In this document: one piece after another, positions 9,047 to 16,749 of the stretch | Position numbering within the stretch: position 1 is the first letter of the stretch | How the letters are laid out: every line of letters begins with the position of its first letter | NCBI RefSeq assembly: GCF_027483985.1 | Contig: NZ_JAIXTJ010000017.1 | Coordinates: forward strand, 62,001 to 126,000 | Source of the DNA: Flavobacterium sp. | GTDB taxonomy: Bacteria > Bacteroidota > Bacteroidia > Flavobacteriales > Flavobacteriaceae | Length of the DNA stretch: 64,000 bases | Reading direction: 5' to 3' | Notes under the pieces: generated by a model | Seen by the model: only the letters and a program-made list of their open reading frames with translations | Told to the model about the DNA's origin: nothing | Database searches by the model: none | Program-made: the position numbers and the translations under genes

Positions 9047-9054
9047 CAAAGGTT
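9047..9054 (-). promoter_or_regulatory. Probable -7 box of ccoI
   Basis: The minus strand reads AACCTTTG, one mismatch from TAnnTTTG. Its end is 36.5 bases from the centre of the palindrome at 9076-9091, exactly the spacing seen for ccoS. That matched geometry is the main support. Confidence 0.5.
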
Positions 9055-9075
9055 GAACAATTCTTAAATTTAAAA

Positions 9076-9091
9076 TATGATAATTGTCATA
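9076..9091. promoter_or_regulatory. Fnr-like palindrome between ccoI and the Crp/Fnr gene
   Basis: TATGATAATTGTCATA has the core ATGAT-N4-GTCAT, one base away from the perfect site at 6577-6594. Toward ccoI it sits about 42 bases before the predicted start site. Toward the regulator gene it sits about 30 bases before the start site, overlapping the -33 region, where it would be expected to interfere; autorepression is therefore possible. Confidence 0.6.
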
Positions 9092-9099
9092 CTATTTAA

Positions 9100-9107
9100 T
9101 ATCTTTG
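9100..9107 (+). promoter_or_regulatory. -7 box of the Crp/Fnr regulator gene
   Basis: TATCTTTG is a full match to TAnnTTTG and ends 25 bases before the ATG of the regulator. Confidence 0.6.
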
Positions 9108-9131
9108 CACAACTACTAAACAAAAAGCATT

Positions 9132-9812
9132 ATGAGCAAGTGTGAACAATGCATTGTCAGACAATTTAGTTCGTTGAAAGCTTTGAATAAAGAAGAGCTT
9201 TTGCGAATGGCAGATTGCAAAACATCCTATTCCATAAAAAAAGGTGAACACATTTTTGAAGAAGGCGAAATCACTAAAGGTGTATTTTGTATCAAAGAGG
9301 GAATCTGTAAACTTTCTAAGTTAAGTGCCAACGGAAAAGAGCAAATTGTAAAATTGGTTAAATCGGGAGAATTACTTGGTCAACGATCTATGATTAGCGA
9401 TGAACCAACCAATTTAAGCGCCGTTGCTCTTGAAGATATGGAAGTTTGTTTCATTCCAAAAACAGATGTTATGGGGTTTTTCAATACTAACAACGGATTT
9501 TCAATGAATGTTATGAAAACCATTTGCGGTGATTTGAAAGATGCCGATGATCAAATGGTTACTATGGCTCAGAAAAACGTAAAAGAACGATTGGCCGAAA
9601 CGCTACTTTATCTTGAGGAAAGTTTTGGTAAAAATGAAGATGGCAGTTTACACATTCAACTTTCTAGAGATGAATTAGCGGGAATGATTGGTACTGCTAC
9701 TGAAAGTTGCATTAGATTACTATCTGAATTGAAAAAAAATGGTTTGATAGAACTTAGTGGTAAAAAGATAATGCTACTTGATAAAATTAAATTAAAAAGA
9801 ATGGCTGAATAA
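9132..9812 (+). CDS. Crp/Fnr family transcriptional regulator
   Basis: A 226-residue regulator with an N-terminal cyclic-nucleotide-binding-like beta barrel (about 20-120), a long dimer helix (about 120-155) and a winged helix-turn-helix (LSRDELAGMIGTATESCIRLL, about 174-195, read in two parts). The recognition helix keeps Glu and Arg at the FNR Glu209 and Arg213 positions, but the position of FNR Ser212 is Ile. N-terminal Cys4, Cys7 and Cys28 or 29 could help hold an oxygen-sensitive cluster, although a fourth ligand is not obvious. It is divergent from ccoI and likely controls the cco genes. A hairpin terminator overlaps its last codons. Confidence 0.88.
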   Translation: MSKCEQCIVRQFSSLKALNKEELLRMADCKTSYSIKKGEHIFEEGEITKGVFCIKEGICKLSKLSANGKEQIVKLVKSGELLGQRSMISDEPTNLSAVALEDMEVCFIPKTDVMGFFNTNNGFSMNVMKTICGDLKDADDQMVTMAQKNVKERLAETLLYLEESFGKNEDGSLHIQLSRDELAGMIGTATESCIRLLSELKKNGLIELSGKKIMLLDKIKLKRMAE

Positions 9813-9823
9813 TTTATTCAGCC
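9803..9823 (+). terminator. Terminator overlapping the Crp/Fnr stop codon
   Basis: GGCTGAATA and TATTCAGCC form a perfect 9-bp stem with a 3-base loop, followed by AATTTTA. The stem includes the last coding triplets and the stop of the regulator. It lies between two convergent genes and may serve both. Confidence 0.7.
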
Positions 9824-9834
9824 AATTTTATATT

Positions 9835-11286
9835 CTATTCTTCTTTCTTTTTCAAAAACAAATAATATACTGGAATTCCGAGTCCAACAATAAATAATCC
9901 TAATCCAGTACTTGTTGTTTCATATATTAATAACGTGACACATATTAAAGTGGTAACCACGATATACAATATTGGAACTACAGGATATCCAAATGCTTTG
10001 TATGGTCTTTCAGCATTAGGTTCCTTTTTTCTTAAAACAAAAATTCCGTATATAGTTAAGATATAAAAAAGTAATGAGGCAAATGTTGCATAGGTAAGCA
10101 AGTCGCCATATCTACCCGAAATACATAAAATACAAGCCCAAAGACATTGAAACCAAAGCGCTTTGGCCGGAACATCATTTTTGTTTAATTCACCAGCTTG
10201 TTTAAAAAACAGTGCATCTTTTGCCATAGCATAAAATAACCTTCCACCTGATAAAATCAATCCAGAATTACATCCAAAAGTAGAAACCATAATTAAAGCC
10301 GCCATAGCAAAAACACCAATGTTTCCCATAATCATACTTGCTGCTGCTGCTCCTACTCTATTTTGACTGGCAAACATTATTCCGTGTTCAACCACCGAAC
10401 CGTCTGGAGTTCCGTTTAAAGGTAGTAATGCTAAATAGGCAACATTGGCTAAAATGTAAATGATGGTTACTATTAATGTTCCTAAGAACAAACTTCGTGG
10501 GATATTCTTTTTTGGATCTTTAATTTCTCCCGCAATAAAAGTTACATTATTCCAAGCATCACTTGAAAATAACGAATTTATAATCGTAGCACCAATGGCT
10601 CCAACAAGTGCAACACCTGAAATTTTTGTTACTGTTGCTGTTTTAGTTGTTTCGTCAAAAACTGTTTTACTTGCGTCCCACATATTGGTAAAATTATCTT
10701 GAAACGTATTGGTATGAAAACCAATATACAATCCGAAAATAATTAGGGCAAAAAGAGCTATCAACTTAGCCGATGTAAAAACCAATTGAATAATTTTTCC
10801 GTTTTTAACACCTTTAGTATTGATGTAAGTAAGCAGAACGATACTAATCATTGCCAAAATTTGGCTATTAGCAAACGAAAAACTATCGCCAATCGTAAAA
10901 ATTTTATTTTCTAAAACAGGAAAGAAAACTGCGGCATAATTGGCAAAAGTTACTGCAACTGCTGCGATAACACCGGTTTGTATCACCGTAAAAACCGTCC
11001 AGCCATAAAGAAACGAAACTAATTTTCCGTAGGCACGCTGAATATAAACATATTGTCCACCAGCGTTGGGCATCATTCCTGCCAATTCGCCATAACTCAA
11101 TGCTGCCGACATTGTCAACAAACCTGTTATTAACCAAGTAACTAAAATCCAAGCTGCCGATCCTAAATCGCGCGCCATATAAACTGTTACAACAAAAATT
11201 CCGGATCCAATCATAGAACCTGCAACTAAACTGGTGGCATCGATTAAACCTAAAGAGCGTTTTAATTCGTGTTTTTCTTCTGACAT
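9835..11286 (-). CDS. APC family amino acid permease
   Basis: A 483-residue inner-membrane transporter with about 12 hydrophobic helices. The N-terminal part has the APC hallmark GSMIGSGIF in helix 1 and a proline/glycine-rich PNAGGQYVYIQRAYG segment near residue 75. APC permeases take up or exchange amino acids; the substrate cannot be told from sequence, although the layout resembles the LAT/SteT-like exchangers. It stands alone between a convergent regulator and mazG, with its own promoter at 11314-11321. The start ATG is 28 bases after the -7 box. Confidence 0.88.
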   Translation of the reverse strand: MSEEKHELKRSLGLIDATSLVAGSMIGSGIFVVTVYMARDLGSAAWILVTWLITGLLTMSAALSYGELAGMMPNAGGQYVYIQRAYGKLVSFLYGWTVFTVIQTGVIAAVAVTFANYAAVFFPVLENKIFTIGDSFSFANSQILAMISIVLLTYINTKGVKNGKIIQLVFTSAKLIALFALIIFGLYIGFHTNTFQDNFTNMWDASKTVFDETTKTATVTKISGVALVGAIGATIINSLFSSDAWNNVTFIAGEIKDPKKNIPRSLFLGTLIVTIIYILANVAYLALLPLNGTPDGSVVEHGIMFASQNRVGAAAASMIMGNIGVFAMAALIMVSTFGCNSGLILSGGRLFYAMAKDALFFKQAGELNKNDVPAKALWFQCLWACILCISGRYGDLLTYATFASLLFYILTIYGIFVLRKKEPNAERPYKAFGYPVVPILYIVVTTLICVTLLIYETTSTGLGLFIVGLGIPVYYLFLKKKEE

Positions 11287-11313
11287 TATTTTATTATTTG
11301 GTTAGATAGATTT

Positions 11314-11321
11314 CAAATATA
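11314..11321 (-). promoter_or_regulatory. -7 box of the amino acid permease gene
   Basis: The minus strand reads TATATTTG, a full TAnnTTTG match, ending 28 bases before the permease ATG. Confidence 0.55.
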
Positions 11322-11355
11322 ATTTAAAAATGGTTATTCTTGGTTGCAATTTCGA

Positions 11356-12129
11356 CTATAATTTCTTGGCTTCATTCCAAAAAACATCCATTTCGGCTAA
11401 AGTCATGTCCATTAATGGTTTTCCGAGTTCGTCTGCTTTACTCTCAAGATATTGAAAACGCTTGATGAATTTTTTATTGGTTCGTTCCAATGCATCTTCA
11501 GGGTTAATTTTTAGAAATCTAGCATAATTAATCATTGAAAACAATACATCTCCAAATTCAGCTTCCATTTTGTCTTGATTTCCTGCTGCAACTTCTACTT
11601 GAAGTTCTTGCAATTCTTCTTGCACTTTATCCCAAACCTGATGCGATTCTTCCCAGTCAAATCCGACGCCTTTAACCTTATCTTGAATTCTTGATGCTTT
11701 TACAAGAGCTGGCAAACCATTAGGAACACCTTCCAAAACCGATTTTTTACCTTCTTTTAGTTTAAGTTTTTCCCAATTTTGCTTCACTTCTTCTTCATCA
11801 GCAACTACAACATCGCCGTAAATATGCGGATGACGATGAATTAATTTGTCACAAATTTCATTGCATACATCGGCCATATCAAAACTATTGGTTTCGCTTC
11901 CAATTTTGGCATAAAAAACAATGTGCAGCAACAAATCACCCAATTCCTTTTTTACTTCTTGAAGGTCATTATTCAAAATAGCATCGCCCAATTCATAAGT
12001 TTCTTCAATAGTTAAATGACGTAGACTTTCTATAGTTTGCTTTTTATCCCAAGGGCATTTTTCTCGCAAATCATTCATAATGTCTAACAATCTATTAAAA
12101 GCATCTAATTGTTGTTGTCTTGTATTCAT
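11356..12129 (-). CDS. mazG: Nucleoside triphosphate pyrophosphohydrolase MazG
   Basis: A 257-residue cytoplasmic enzyme with two tandem MazG folds. The first has CPWDKKQT, the metal-binding EETYELGDAI and ELGDLLLH; the second has EELQELQVE and EAEFGDVLFS. It hydrolyses NTPs to NMP and pyrophosphate, helping to remove abnormal nucleotides. Length and the double-domain layout match the full-length MazG family. It lies downstream of the DUF5606 gene on the same strand but is separated from it by a hairpin terminator, so at least partly independent transcription is likely. Confidence 0.95.
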   Translation of the reverse strand: MNTRQQQLDAFNRLLDIMNDLREKCPWDKKQTIESLRHLTIEETYELGDAILNNDLQEVKKELGDLLLHIVFYAKIGSETNSFDMADVCNEICDKLIHRHPHIYGDVVVADEEEVKQNWEKLKLKEGKKSVLEGVPNGLPALVKASRIQDKVKGVGFDWEESHQVWDKVQEELQELQVEVAAGNQDKMEAEFGDVLFSMINYARFLKINPEDALERTNKKFIKRFQYLESKADELGKPLMDMTLAEMDVFWNEAKKL

Positions 12130-12156
12130 TTGACTTTAGGTTTTGGTAAAAATAAA

Positions 12157-12189
12157 AAATCCTACTACTTGATTTCTGTAATAGGATTT
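12157..12189 (-). terminator. Terminator after the DUF5606 gene
   Basis: AAATCCTA (12157-12164) pairs with TAGGATTT (12182-12189). On the minus strand the stem is followed by a T-run. It separates the DUF5606 gene from mazG. Confidence 0.65.
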
Positions 12190-12211
12190 ATATTTATAAA
12201 AAAGTAATTAA

Positions 12212-12736
12212 CTATTTTTTAGTTTTTGCCTTTGGCTTTTCTGATTTTTCAGCAGCTTCTTTTTCTGCTTTCGGTGCTTTCTTTTCTTTAGCTTGTGCTA
12301 CTTCTTCAACAACTTGTTCTTTGATTGATTCAGCATTTTCAACCTTTGGTTCTTCTTTAGAAACCATTCCTTTTGCTTGCAACATATTGTACCAATTCAA
12401 TACCTTTTTGATATCTGATGGATATACTCTATCGGTATCATAATCAGGTACAATTTCAGAAAAATAAGCTACTAATTTAGCCGTATCTTCTTTGTGAGAA
12501 ATTGCTTGACCTTCGTTTTCTTTAACTGCAATTGCTCGCAAAATTTCAACTAAAGGTTTTTCTTCGCTGAAAGTATACATTGAAATTTCAGAAAGTAAAC
12601 TCACGTTACTCTTCATTCCAACAGTTATTTTTTTTCCGTCTAATAATGATTCAGCTACGAAACCTGAACGGGTTTGAATTTTTAATTCAAATAAACCTGG
12701 TTTTCCTGAAATGGCTAATATTTTCTCTACATTCAT
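12212..12736 (-). CDS. DUF5606 domain protein with Lys/Glu-rich tail
   Basis: A 174-residue protein of the Bacteroidota family DUF5606. The conserved part is residues 1-125: it opens MNVEKILAISGKPGLFEL, has an SH3-like stretch with GKKITVG, and ends in DIKKVLNWYNMLQ. The rest is a low-complexity tail of Lys, Glu and Ala, which varies in the family. The function is unknown; the family usually sits beside def, ruvX and mazG as here. A TATATTTG box on the minus strand at 12763-12770 lies 27 bases before the ATG. Confidence 0.85.
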   Translation of the reverse strand: MNVEKILAISGKPGLFELKIQTRSGFVAESLLDGKKITVGMKSNVSLLSEISMYTFSEEKPLVEILRAIAVKENEGQAISHKEDTAKLVAYFSEIVPDYDTDRVYPSDIKKVLNWYNMLQAKGMVSKEEPKVENAESIKEQVVEEVAQAKEKKAPKAEKEAAEKSEKPKAKTKK

Positions 12737-12762
12737 TTTCTAAAAATTATTTTAAGCGGTGG

Positions 12763-12770
12763 CAAATATA
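12763..12770 (-). promoter_or_regulatory. -7 box of the DUF5606 gene
   Basis: The minus strand reads TATATTTG, followed by CC, and ends 27 bases before the ATG. Confidence 0.55.
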
Positions 12771-12897
12771 ACTAAATAAAATTCCAAATATCAATACCTA
12801 AATACCAATTTTAACAACATTCTATTATTTTAGAATTTGGAATCATCCTGTAAATTATTGGAAATTTGAGAAAGGATTGGAATTTAGAACTGCTATA

Positions 12898-13485
12898 TTA
12901 TCTTCCTTTTTTGTTGCAAAATCTCATTCTATAATCAGGACGTGCTTTTCCATCCATAATATTTTGCAATTTTTTCTTAATCAAAGTCTTCTTTAACATT
13001 GCAATTTTGTCTGTAAAAAGAATTCCTTCAATGTGATCATATTCGTGTTGAATTACTCTAGCAATTAGACCATCAAAGACTTCTGTTTTTTTATTAAAAT
13101 TTTCATCAAAGTATTCTAAAGTGATTTTTTCGTGACGATAAACATCTTCACGAACATCAGGAATACTCAAACAACCTTCATTAAATCCCCATTCTTCGCC
13201 TTCTTCTTTTAACATTTTGGCGTTGATAAATGTTTGTTTAAATCCTTTTAATTGTTCTTGTTCTTCTTTAGACAAATCGTCGCTATCACTAAAAGGTTCG
13301 GTATCAATAACAAATAATCTAACCGCCAAACCTATTTGTGGTGCGGCCAATCCTACGCCATAGGCATTATACATTGTATCGTACATATTTGCAATAATCT
13401 CTTGCAAATTTGGATGTTCCGCTGTTATATCGTCACATACTTTTCTTAATACTGGATCGCCGTAGCCAACTATTGGTAAAATCAT
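12898..13485 (-). CDS. def: Peptide deformylase
   Basis: A 195-residue metalloenzyme that removes the formyl group from nascent protein N-termini. All three motifs are present: GVGLAAPQIG, EGCLSIP (metal-binding Cys) and HEYDHIEG (two metal-binding His and the catalytic Glu/Asp context). There is a family-typical acidic insert (DSDDLSKEEQEQ) in the middle, common in Bacteroidota. It follows ruvX on the same strand with a 112-base gap containing its own -7 box, so it can be transcribed alone. Confidence 0.96.
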   Translation of the reverse strand: MILPIVGYGDPVLRKVCDDITAEHPNLQEIIANMYDTMYNAYGVGLAAPQIGLAVRLFVIDTEPFSDSDDLSKEEQEQLKGFKQTFINAKMLKEEGEEWGFNEGCLSIPDVREDVYRHEKITLEYFDENFNKKTEVFDGLIARVIQHEYDHIEGILFTDKIAMLKKTLIKKKLQNIMDGKARPDYRMRFCNKKGR

Positions 13486-13532
13486 TATGAAATTGGATTG
13501 TTGAATTCAGATAAGTGAATCCATATTTTTTG

Positions 13533-13540
13533 CAAAAGTA
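13533..13540 (-). promoter_or_regulatory. -7 box of def
   Basis: The minus strand reads TACTTTTG, a TAnnTTTG match, ending 48 bases before the def ATG. Confidence 0.5.
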
Positions 13541-13597
13541 ATTAAAAAAATAATTTTGAATTGAATTTTAAGGTTTCATTAATCAAAATCCGATTAT

Positions 13598-14017
13598 TTA
13601 GGTAATTTTAAATCGCATTAGATAATCTTGCAGTAAAATAGTAGCGGCAATTTCATCAATTAAACCCTTATTTTGGCGTTGCTTCTTTTTTAATCCGCTA
13701 TCAATCATTGTTTGAAAGGCCATTTTCGAAGTAAAACGTTCGTCAACTCTATCTAACTTCATTTCAGGAAATTGAGATTTGAATTTAGAAATAAATTTTT
13801 CTATAATTTCAGCACTTTCAGAAGGTTGGCCATTCATTTGTTTAGGTTCGCCAATAATTACTTTTTCTACTTTTTCTTTAGAAAAATATTCGTTCAAAAA
13901 AGCAATAGCAGTTTCAGAAGGAATTGTAGTTAAACCTGAAGCAATAATTTGAAATTCGTCAGTAACTGCGATTCCTGTGCGTTTTAATCCGTAATCAATG
14001 GCTAAAATTCTTGGCAT
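13598..14017 (-). CDS. ruvX: Holliday junction resolvase-like protein RuvX/YqgF
   Basis: A 139-residue RNase-H-fold protein. It opens with the active-site strand ILAIDYGLKRTGIAVTD, continues with the VIGEPKQMNG loop and the DERFTSK motif, and ends with a DEIAATILLQ helix. The family is involved in pre-16S rRNA 5' processing and was named for resolvase-like structure. It precedes def as is usual in Flavobacteria. The -7 box at 14034-14041 is 17 bases before the ATG, which supports this start. Confidence 0.93.
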   Translation of the reverse strand: MPRILAIDYGLKRTGIAVTDEFQIIASGLTTIPSETAIAFLNEYFSKEKVEKVIIGEPKQMNGQPSESAEIIEKFISKFKSQFPEMKLDRVDERFTSKMAFQTMIDSGLKKKQRQNKGLIDEIAATILLQDYLMRFKIT

Positions 14018-14033
14018 TATTTAATTTTTATTA

Positions 14034-14041
14034 CAAAGATA
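14034..14041 (-). promoter_or_regulatory. -7 box of ruvX
   Basis: The minus strand reads TATCTTTG, a full match, ending 17 bases before the ruvX ATG. Confidence 0.55.
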
Positions 14042-14078
14042 AGATTTTGAATTATGCGAAATATTTTTTCAAACTGAA

Positions 14079-14113
14079 ATAAAATAAAAAAAGGTACTCT
14101 TTGCAGAATACCT
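14079..14113 (-). terminator. Terminator after the META-domain gene
   Basis: AGGTA and TACCT near 14091-14113 pair around a short loop, and on the minus strand they are followed by a T-rich run (the A-run at 14079-14092 on the plus strand). It lies just after the META gene. Confidence 0.45.
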
Positions 14114-14147
14114 AATCTATTATTAATAATTTGAAGTTCAAATCAAA

Positions 14148-14738
14148 CTATTTAACCGCTTCAAACTTAGCTAAAGCAGCACCTTTTGCTTTATGGAAGT
14201 GCAATTCTTTACCTTCGATCATATAATTATCTACTTTTTCAAGAGCTTTGATAAAATCGGCTTCAAGTTTAGAATCTTTACAAGCCATTTTTGTACTAAT
14301 AATTTTTGAAAATGCTAATTTAGTTGCAGCTTTCATTACAAATGAACCTCTAAGAGCATTACATCCTGCGAAAGCATTAAATTTTCCTGACTTTGAATCA
14401 AGATTGATAAAAAATTCTTTAGTAGAAGTATTAGTCACCGCTTTTCCGTTCAACTCCACAAGTTTCCAGTTGGTTTCTGCTAAAGCAAATTTACCTTTAG
14501 ATGGATCATTTACAACCGTTTTTGTTGATGTTTTCATTTTGTCAAGCAACTCAACATTGGAAGTATCGGTTACTGTGGTGTCAGCATCTGATGTAGTTGC
14601 TTCATTTTGTACCACTTCAGTGGTTGTAGTATCCGCTTGTTGGTCGGTTTCAACTGCTGTAGATGACTGATTTTCTTTGTTTTTACAACTTACTAATGCA
14701 AGAAACGAAAGAGCTAAGATGATGTATGTTTTTTTCAT
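14148..14738 (-). CDS. META-domain (HslJ-like) lipoprotein
   Basis: A 196-residue lipoprotein. The signal peptide MKKTYIILALSFLALVSC ends in a lipobox with the acylated Cys18. A Thr/Asp/Ser-rich linker follows (to about residue 80), then a META domain with the usual NWKLVELNGKAV start, FAGCNALRGSF core and a final CKDSKLEADFIKALEKVDNY helix. META proteins such as HslJ are periplasmic and tied to stress or drug tolerance; the role here is unknown. The frame extends to 14771, but the -7 box at 14774-14781 and the signal peptide place the start at 14738. Confidence 0.85.
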   Translation of the reverse strand: MKKTYIILALSFLALVSCKNKENQSSTAVETDQQADTTTTEVVQNEATTSDADTTVTDTSNVELLDKMKTSTKTVVNDPSKGKFALAETNWKLVELNGKAVTNTSTKEFFINLDSKSGKFNAFAGCNALRGSFVMKAATKLAFSKIISTKMACKDSKLEADFIKALEKVDNYMIEGKELHFHKAKGAALAKFEAVK

Positions 14739-14773
14739 AATATATAAGGTATAGGTTTTTTTACTATACATTA

Positions 14774-14781
14774 CAAAATTA
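14774..14781 (-). promoter_or_regulatory. -7 box of the META lipoprotein gene
   Basis: The minus strand reads TAATTTTG, a full match, 36 bases before the chosen ATG. It supports the internal start over the longer open frame. Confidence 0.5.
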
Positions 14782-14989
14782 GAAATTATTACTAGTACTA
14801 CTCTTACATAATTACAAGCGAAGTTTATATAGTGATTTTAAAAAATGTAAATTATTATTCAAAAAAAATTAAATAGCTGTACATTAACCATTTGAAATAA
14901 GATTTATGAAAATTACTCTTAATGACACTATTTTTCTGTAAAAAAGGATTTTTCAAAAAAATTATTAAAAAAATTTATTCCTATTAAAC

Positions 14990-14997
14990 TATATTTG
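14990..14997 (+). promoter_or_regulatory. -7 box of dapD
   Basis: TATATTTG, a full TAnnTTTG match, ends 17 bases before the dapD ATG. The rest of the 14782-15013 gap is A/T-rich with no open frame seen. Confidence 0.6.
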
Positions 14998-15013
14998 TGG
15001 CAAATTAATAACG

Positions 15014-15829
15014 ATGCAAAACATACAATCAACAATAGAACAAGCTTGGGAAAACCGAGAATTATTAAAAGACGAAACAACTATAAATGCTATAAAAGAA
15101 GTAATTCATCTTTTAGATAATGGAAAACTTCGTGTAGCAGAACCAACTGAAACAGGATGGCAAGTAAACGAATGGGTAAAAAAAGCAGTAGTAATGTATT
15201 TTCCGATTCAAAAAATGGAAACGCACGAAGTTGGAATTTTTGAATACCACGACAAAATGTTGTTAAAAACAGGCTATGCAGAGAAAGGTATTCGTGTTGT
15301 TCCGCCAGCTGTTGCTAGATATGGAGCTTATATTTCTAAAGGTGTTATTATGATGCCAAGTTATGTAAATATTGGCGCTTATGTTGATGAAGGAACGATG
15401 GTTGATACTTGGGCAACCGTAGGAAGTTGTGCTCAAATTGGTAAAGATGTTCATCTTTCTGGTGGTGTTGGAATTGGAGGTGTTTTAGAACCACTACAAG
15501 CTGCACCAGTTATTATTGAAGATGGCGCTTTTATTGGTTCAAGATGTATTGTAGTTGAAGGTGTAAGAGTTGAAAAAGAAGCAGTACTTGGAGCCAACGT
15601 ATGTTTGACAGCTTCTACTAAAATTATAGATGTAACTGGAAGTGAACCTGTAGAATATAAAGGTTATGTTCCGGCAAGATCAGTGGTAATTCCTGGAAGT
15701 TATACTAAGAAGTTTGCTGCTGGTGATTTTCAAGTTCCGTGTGCTTTAATCATCGGACAAAGAAAAGCATCTACCGATTTAAAAACATCATTAAACGATG
15801 CGCTAAGAGAATATGATGTAGCTGTTTAA
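15014..15829 (+). CDS. dapD: 2,3,4,5-tetrahydropyridine-2,6-dicarboxylate N-succinyltransferase
   Basis: A 271-residue enzyme of the succinylase branch of lysine and diaminopimelate synthesis; it transfers succinyl from succinyl-CoA to tetrahydrodipicolinate. The N-terminal helical part is followed by a left-handed beta-helix made of hexapeptide repeats (residues about 105-240) with the motifs VDEGTMVDTWATVGSCAQ and FIGSRCIVVEGV. Length matches the family. It is monocistronic: its own promoter lies upstream and a strong hairpin terminator follows. Confidence 0.97.
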   Translation: MQNIQSTIEQAWENRELLKDETTINAIKEVIHLLDNGKLRVAEPTETGWQVNEWVKKAVVMYFPIQKMETHEVGIFEYHDKMLLKTGYAEKGIRVVPPAVARYGAYISKGVIMMPSYVNIGAYVDEGTMVDTWATVGSCAQIGKDVHLSGGVGIGGVLEPLQAAPVIIEDGAFIGSRCIVVEGVRVEKEAVLGANVCLTASTKIIDVTGSEPVEYKGYVPARSVVIPGSYTKKFAAGDFQVPCALIIGQRKASTDLKTSLNDALREYDVAV

Positions 15830-15848
15830 TCAACAATGAAATTATAAA

Positions 15849-15884
15849 ATAAACTCCGGAGCAATTTCGGAGTTTATTTTTTTA
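15849..15884. terminator. Bidirectional terminator between dapD and the kinase-like gene
   Basis: TAAACTCCG (15850-15858) pairs with CGGAGTTTA (15868-15876), followed on the plus strand by a T-run and preceded by A-rich sequence that gives a T-run on the minus strand. It serves two convergent genes; the stop of the minus-strand gene (15874) falls within the stem. Confidence 0.8.
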
Positions 15885-16629
15885 GTTTAAGTTTGAGGTA
15901 TTTCTTTTTAGTAATTCGTCTCTTGAATTGCAATGTTTTCTCCAATAAAATGGCGTGAATTTTATCGTTAGGTTGTTGAATTAATTCAGCATATTTTTTT
16001 GCGACAACTTTAATCATCGTTCGAGACAGCCACATTTTTTTGAAATTATCCATTCGTTTTTCAATCGATAATTCTTCAAATTTCATTCTATTTAAATCAA
16101 TCAAATAAAATTCATATTGATTTGTTCCTTTTGCAACAATCAAAGTATTTCCTGGAGAATGATCTAGAAAATTTACTTGAGCTTGATGCATCTTAAAGGT
16201 GAATTCAGTAAATTGTTCTAAGATAACATTTCGATTTTCAAACAACGGATTGTGAATTAATTCTCTTATTGTAAAATCATAGTCAATTTGTTGACAGATG
16301 TAAAAACTATCACCTAATAATCCGAAACTACTACGTTCTTCGATATAAGCAATAGGTTCAGGTGTAAGAATATCGTGATCTATTAAATAGTTGGCATAAT
16401 CAAAAGAGCGCTTGGCTTTGGTACTTCTGAAAAAAGAATAAATAATTGATTTAAAAATTCCAGGTTTCTTGAAAAACTTAATATTTACCTTCTCATTACC
16501 TAAATAATTCGACTTAATGGTATTTCGAGAACCTTTTACGATGAGATTACCTTCTTCAAAAAAGCTTGTAACTAATTGAATAATAGCTTTTTCTTCATTT
16601 CGGTATTTTGGATTAAGGATAATCTTCAC
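15874..16629 (-). CDS. Lipopolysaccharide kinase (Kdo/WaaP-like, InaA family)
   Basis: A 251-residue protein with an atypical protein-kinase fold. The catalytic loop is NFLDHSPGN (about residues 156-164, with the HxD pair in LDHS shifted by the usual variation) and the metal-binding segment is LIDLNRM near 176-182. The family includes Kdo kinases and WaaP, which phosphorylate core sugars of lipopolysaccharide at the inner-membrane face. The basic C-terminus (about 15 Lys/Arg in the last 25 residues) suits membrane or LPS contact. It is divergent from a GT9 glycosyltransferase gene, which supports a core-LPS role. Confidence 0.8.
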   Translation of the reverse strand: MKIILNPKYRNEEKAIIQLVTSFFEEGNLIVKGSRNTIKSNYLGNEKVNIKFFKKPGIFKSIIYSFFRSTKAKRSFDYANYLIDHDILTPEPIAYIEERSSFGLLGDSFYICQQIDYDFTIRELIHNPLFENRNVILEQFTEFTFKMHQAQVNFLDHSPGNTLIVAKGTNQYEFYLIDLNRMKFEELSIEKRMDNFKKMWLSRTMIKVVAKKYAELIQQPNDKIHAILLEKTLQFKRRITKKKYLKLKLKK

Positions 16630-16749
16630 GGTTATAAATAATATTTTGGTTTAAAAGTATAAAAAATAGTACTTTGCACCAAGAAATAGTTTTTGAAAGA
16701 CAAACCAAAAACTATTTTAATTTTAATAAAATGTCATAATTACACTAGA

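Noticed and set aside
9035..9049. TTG start for CcoI at 9049
   Set aside because: The TTG lies inside the probable -7 box; the ATG at 9034 or 9022 fits better.
12771..12897. Repeated AATTTGGAAT-type words between the DUF5606 and def genes as a possible regulatory array
   Set aside because: The words are degenerate and AT-rich, their spacing is irregular and no palindrome is clear.
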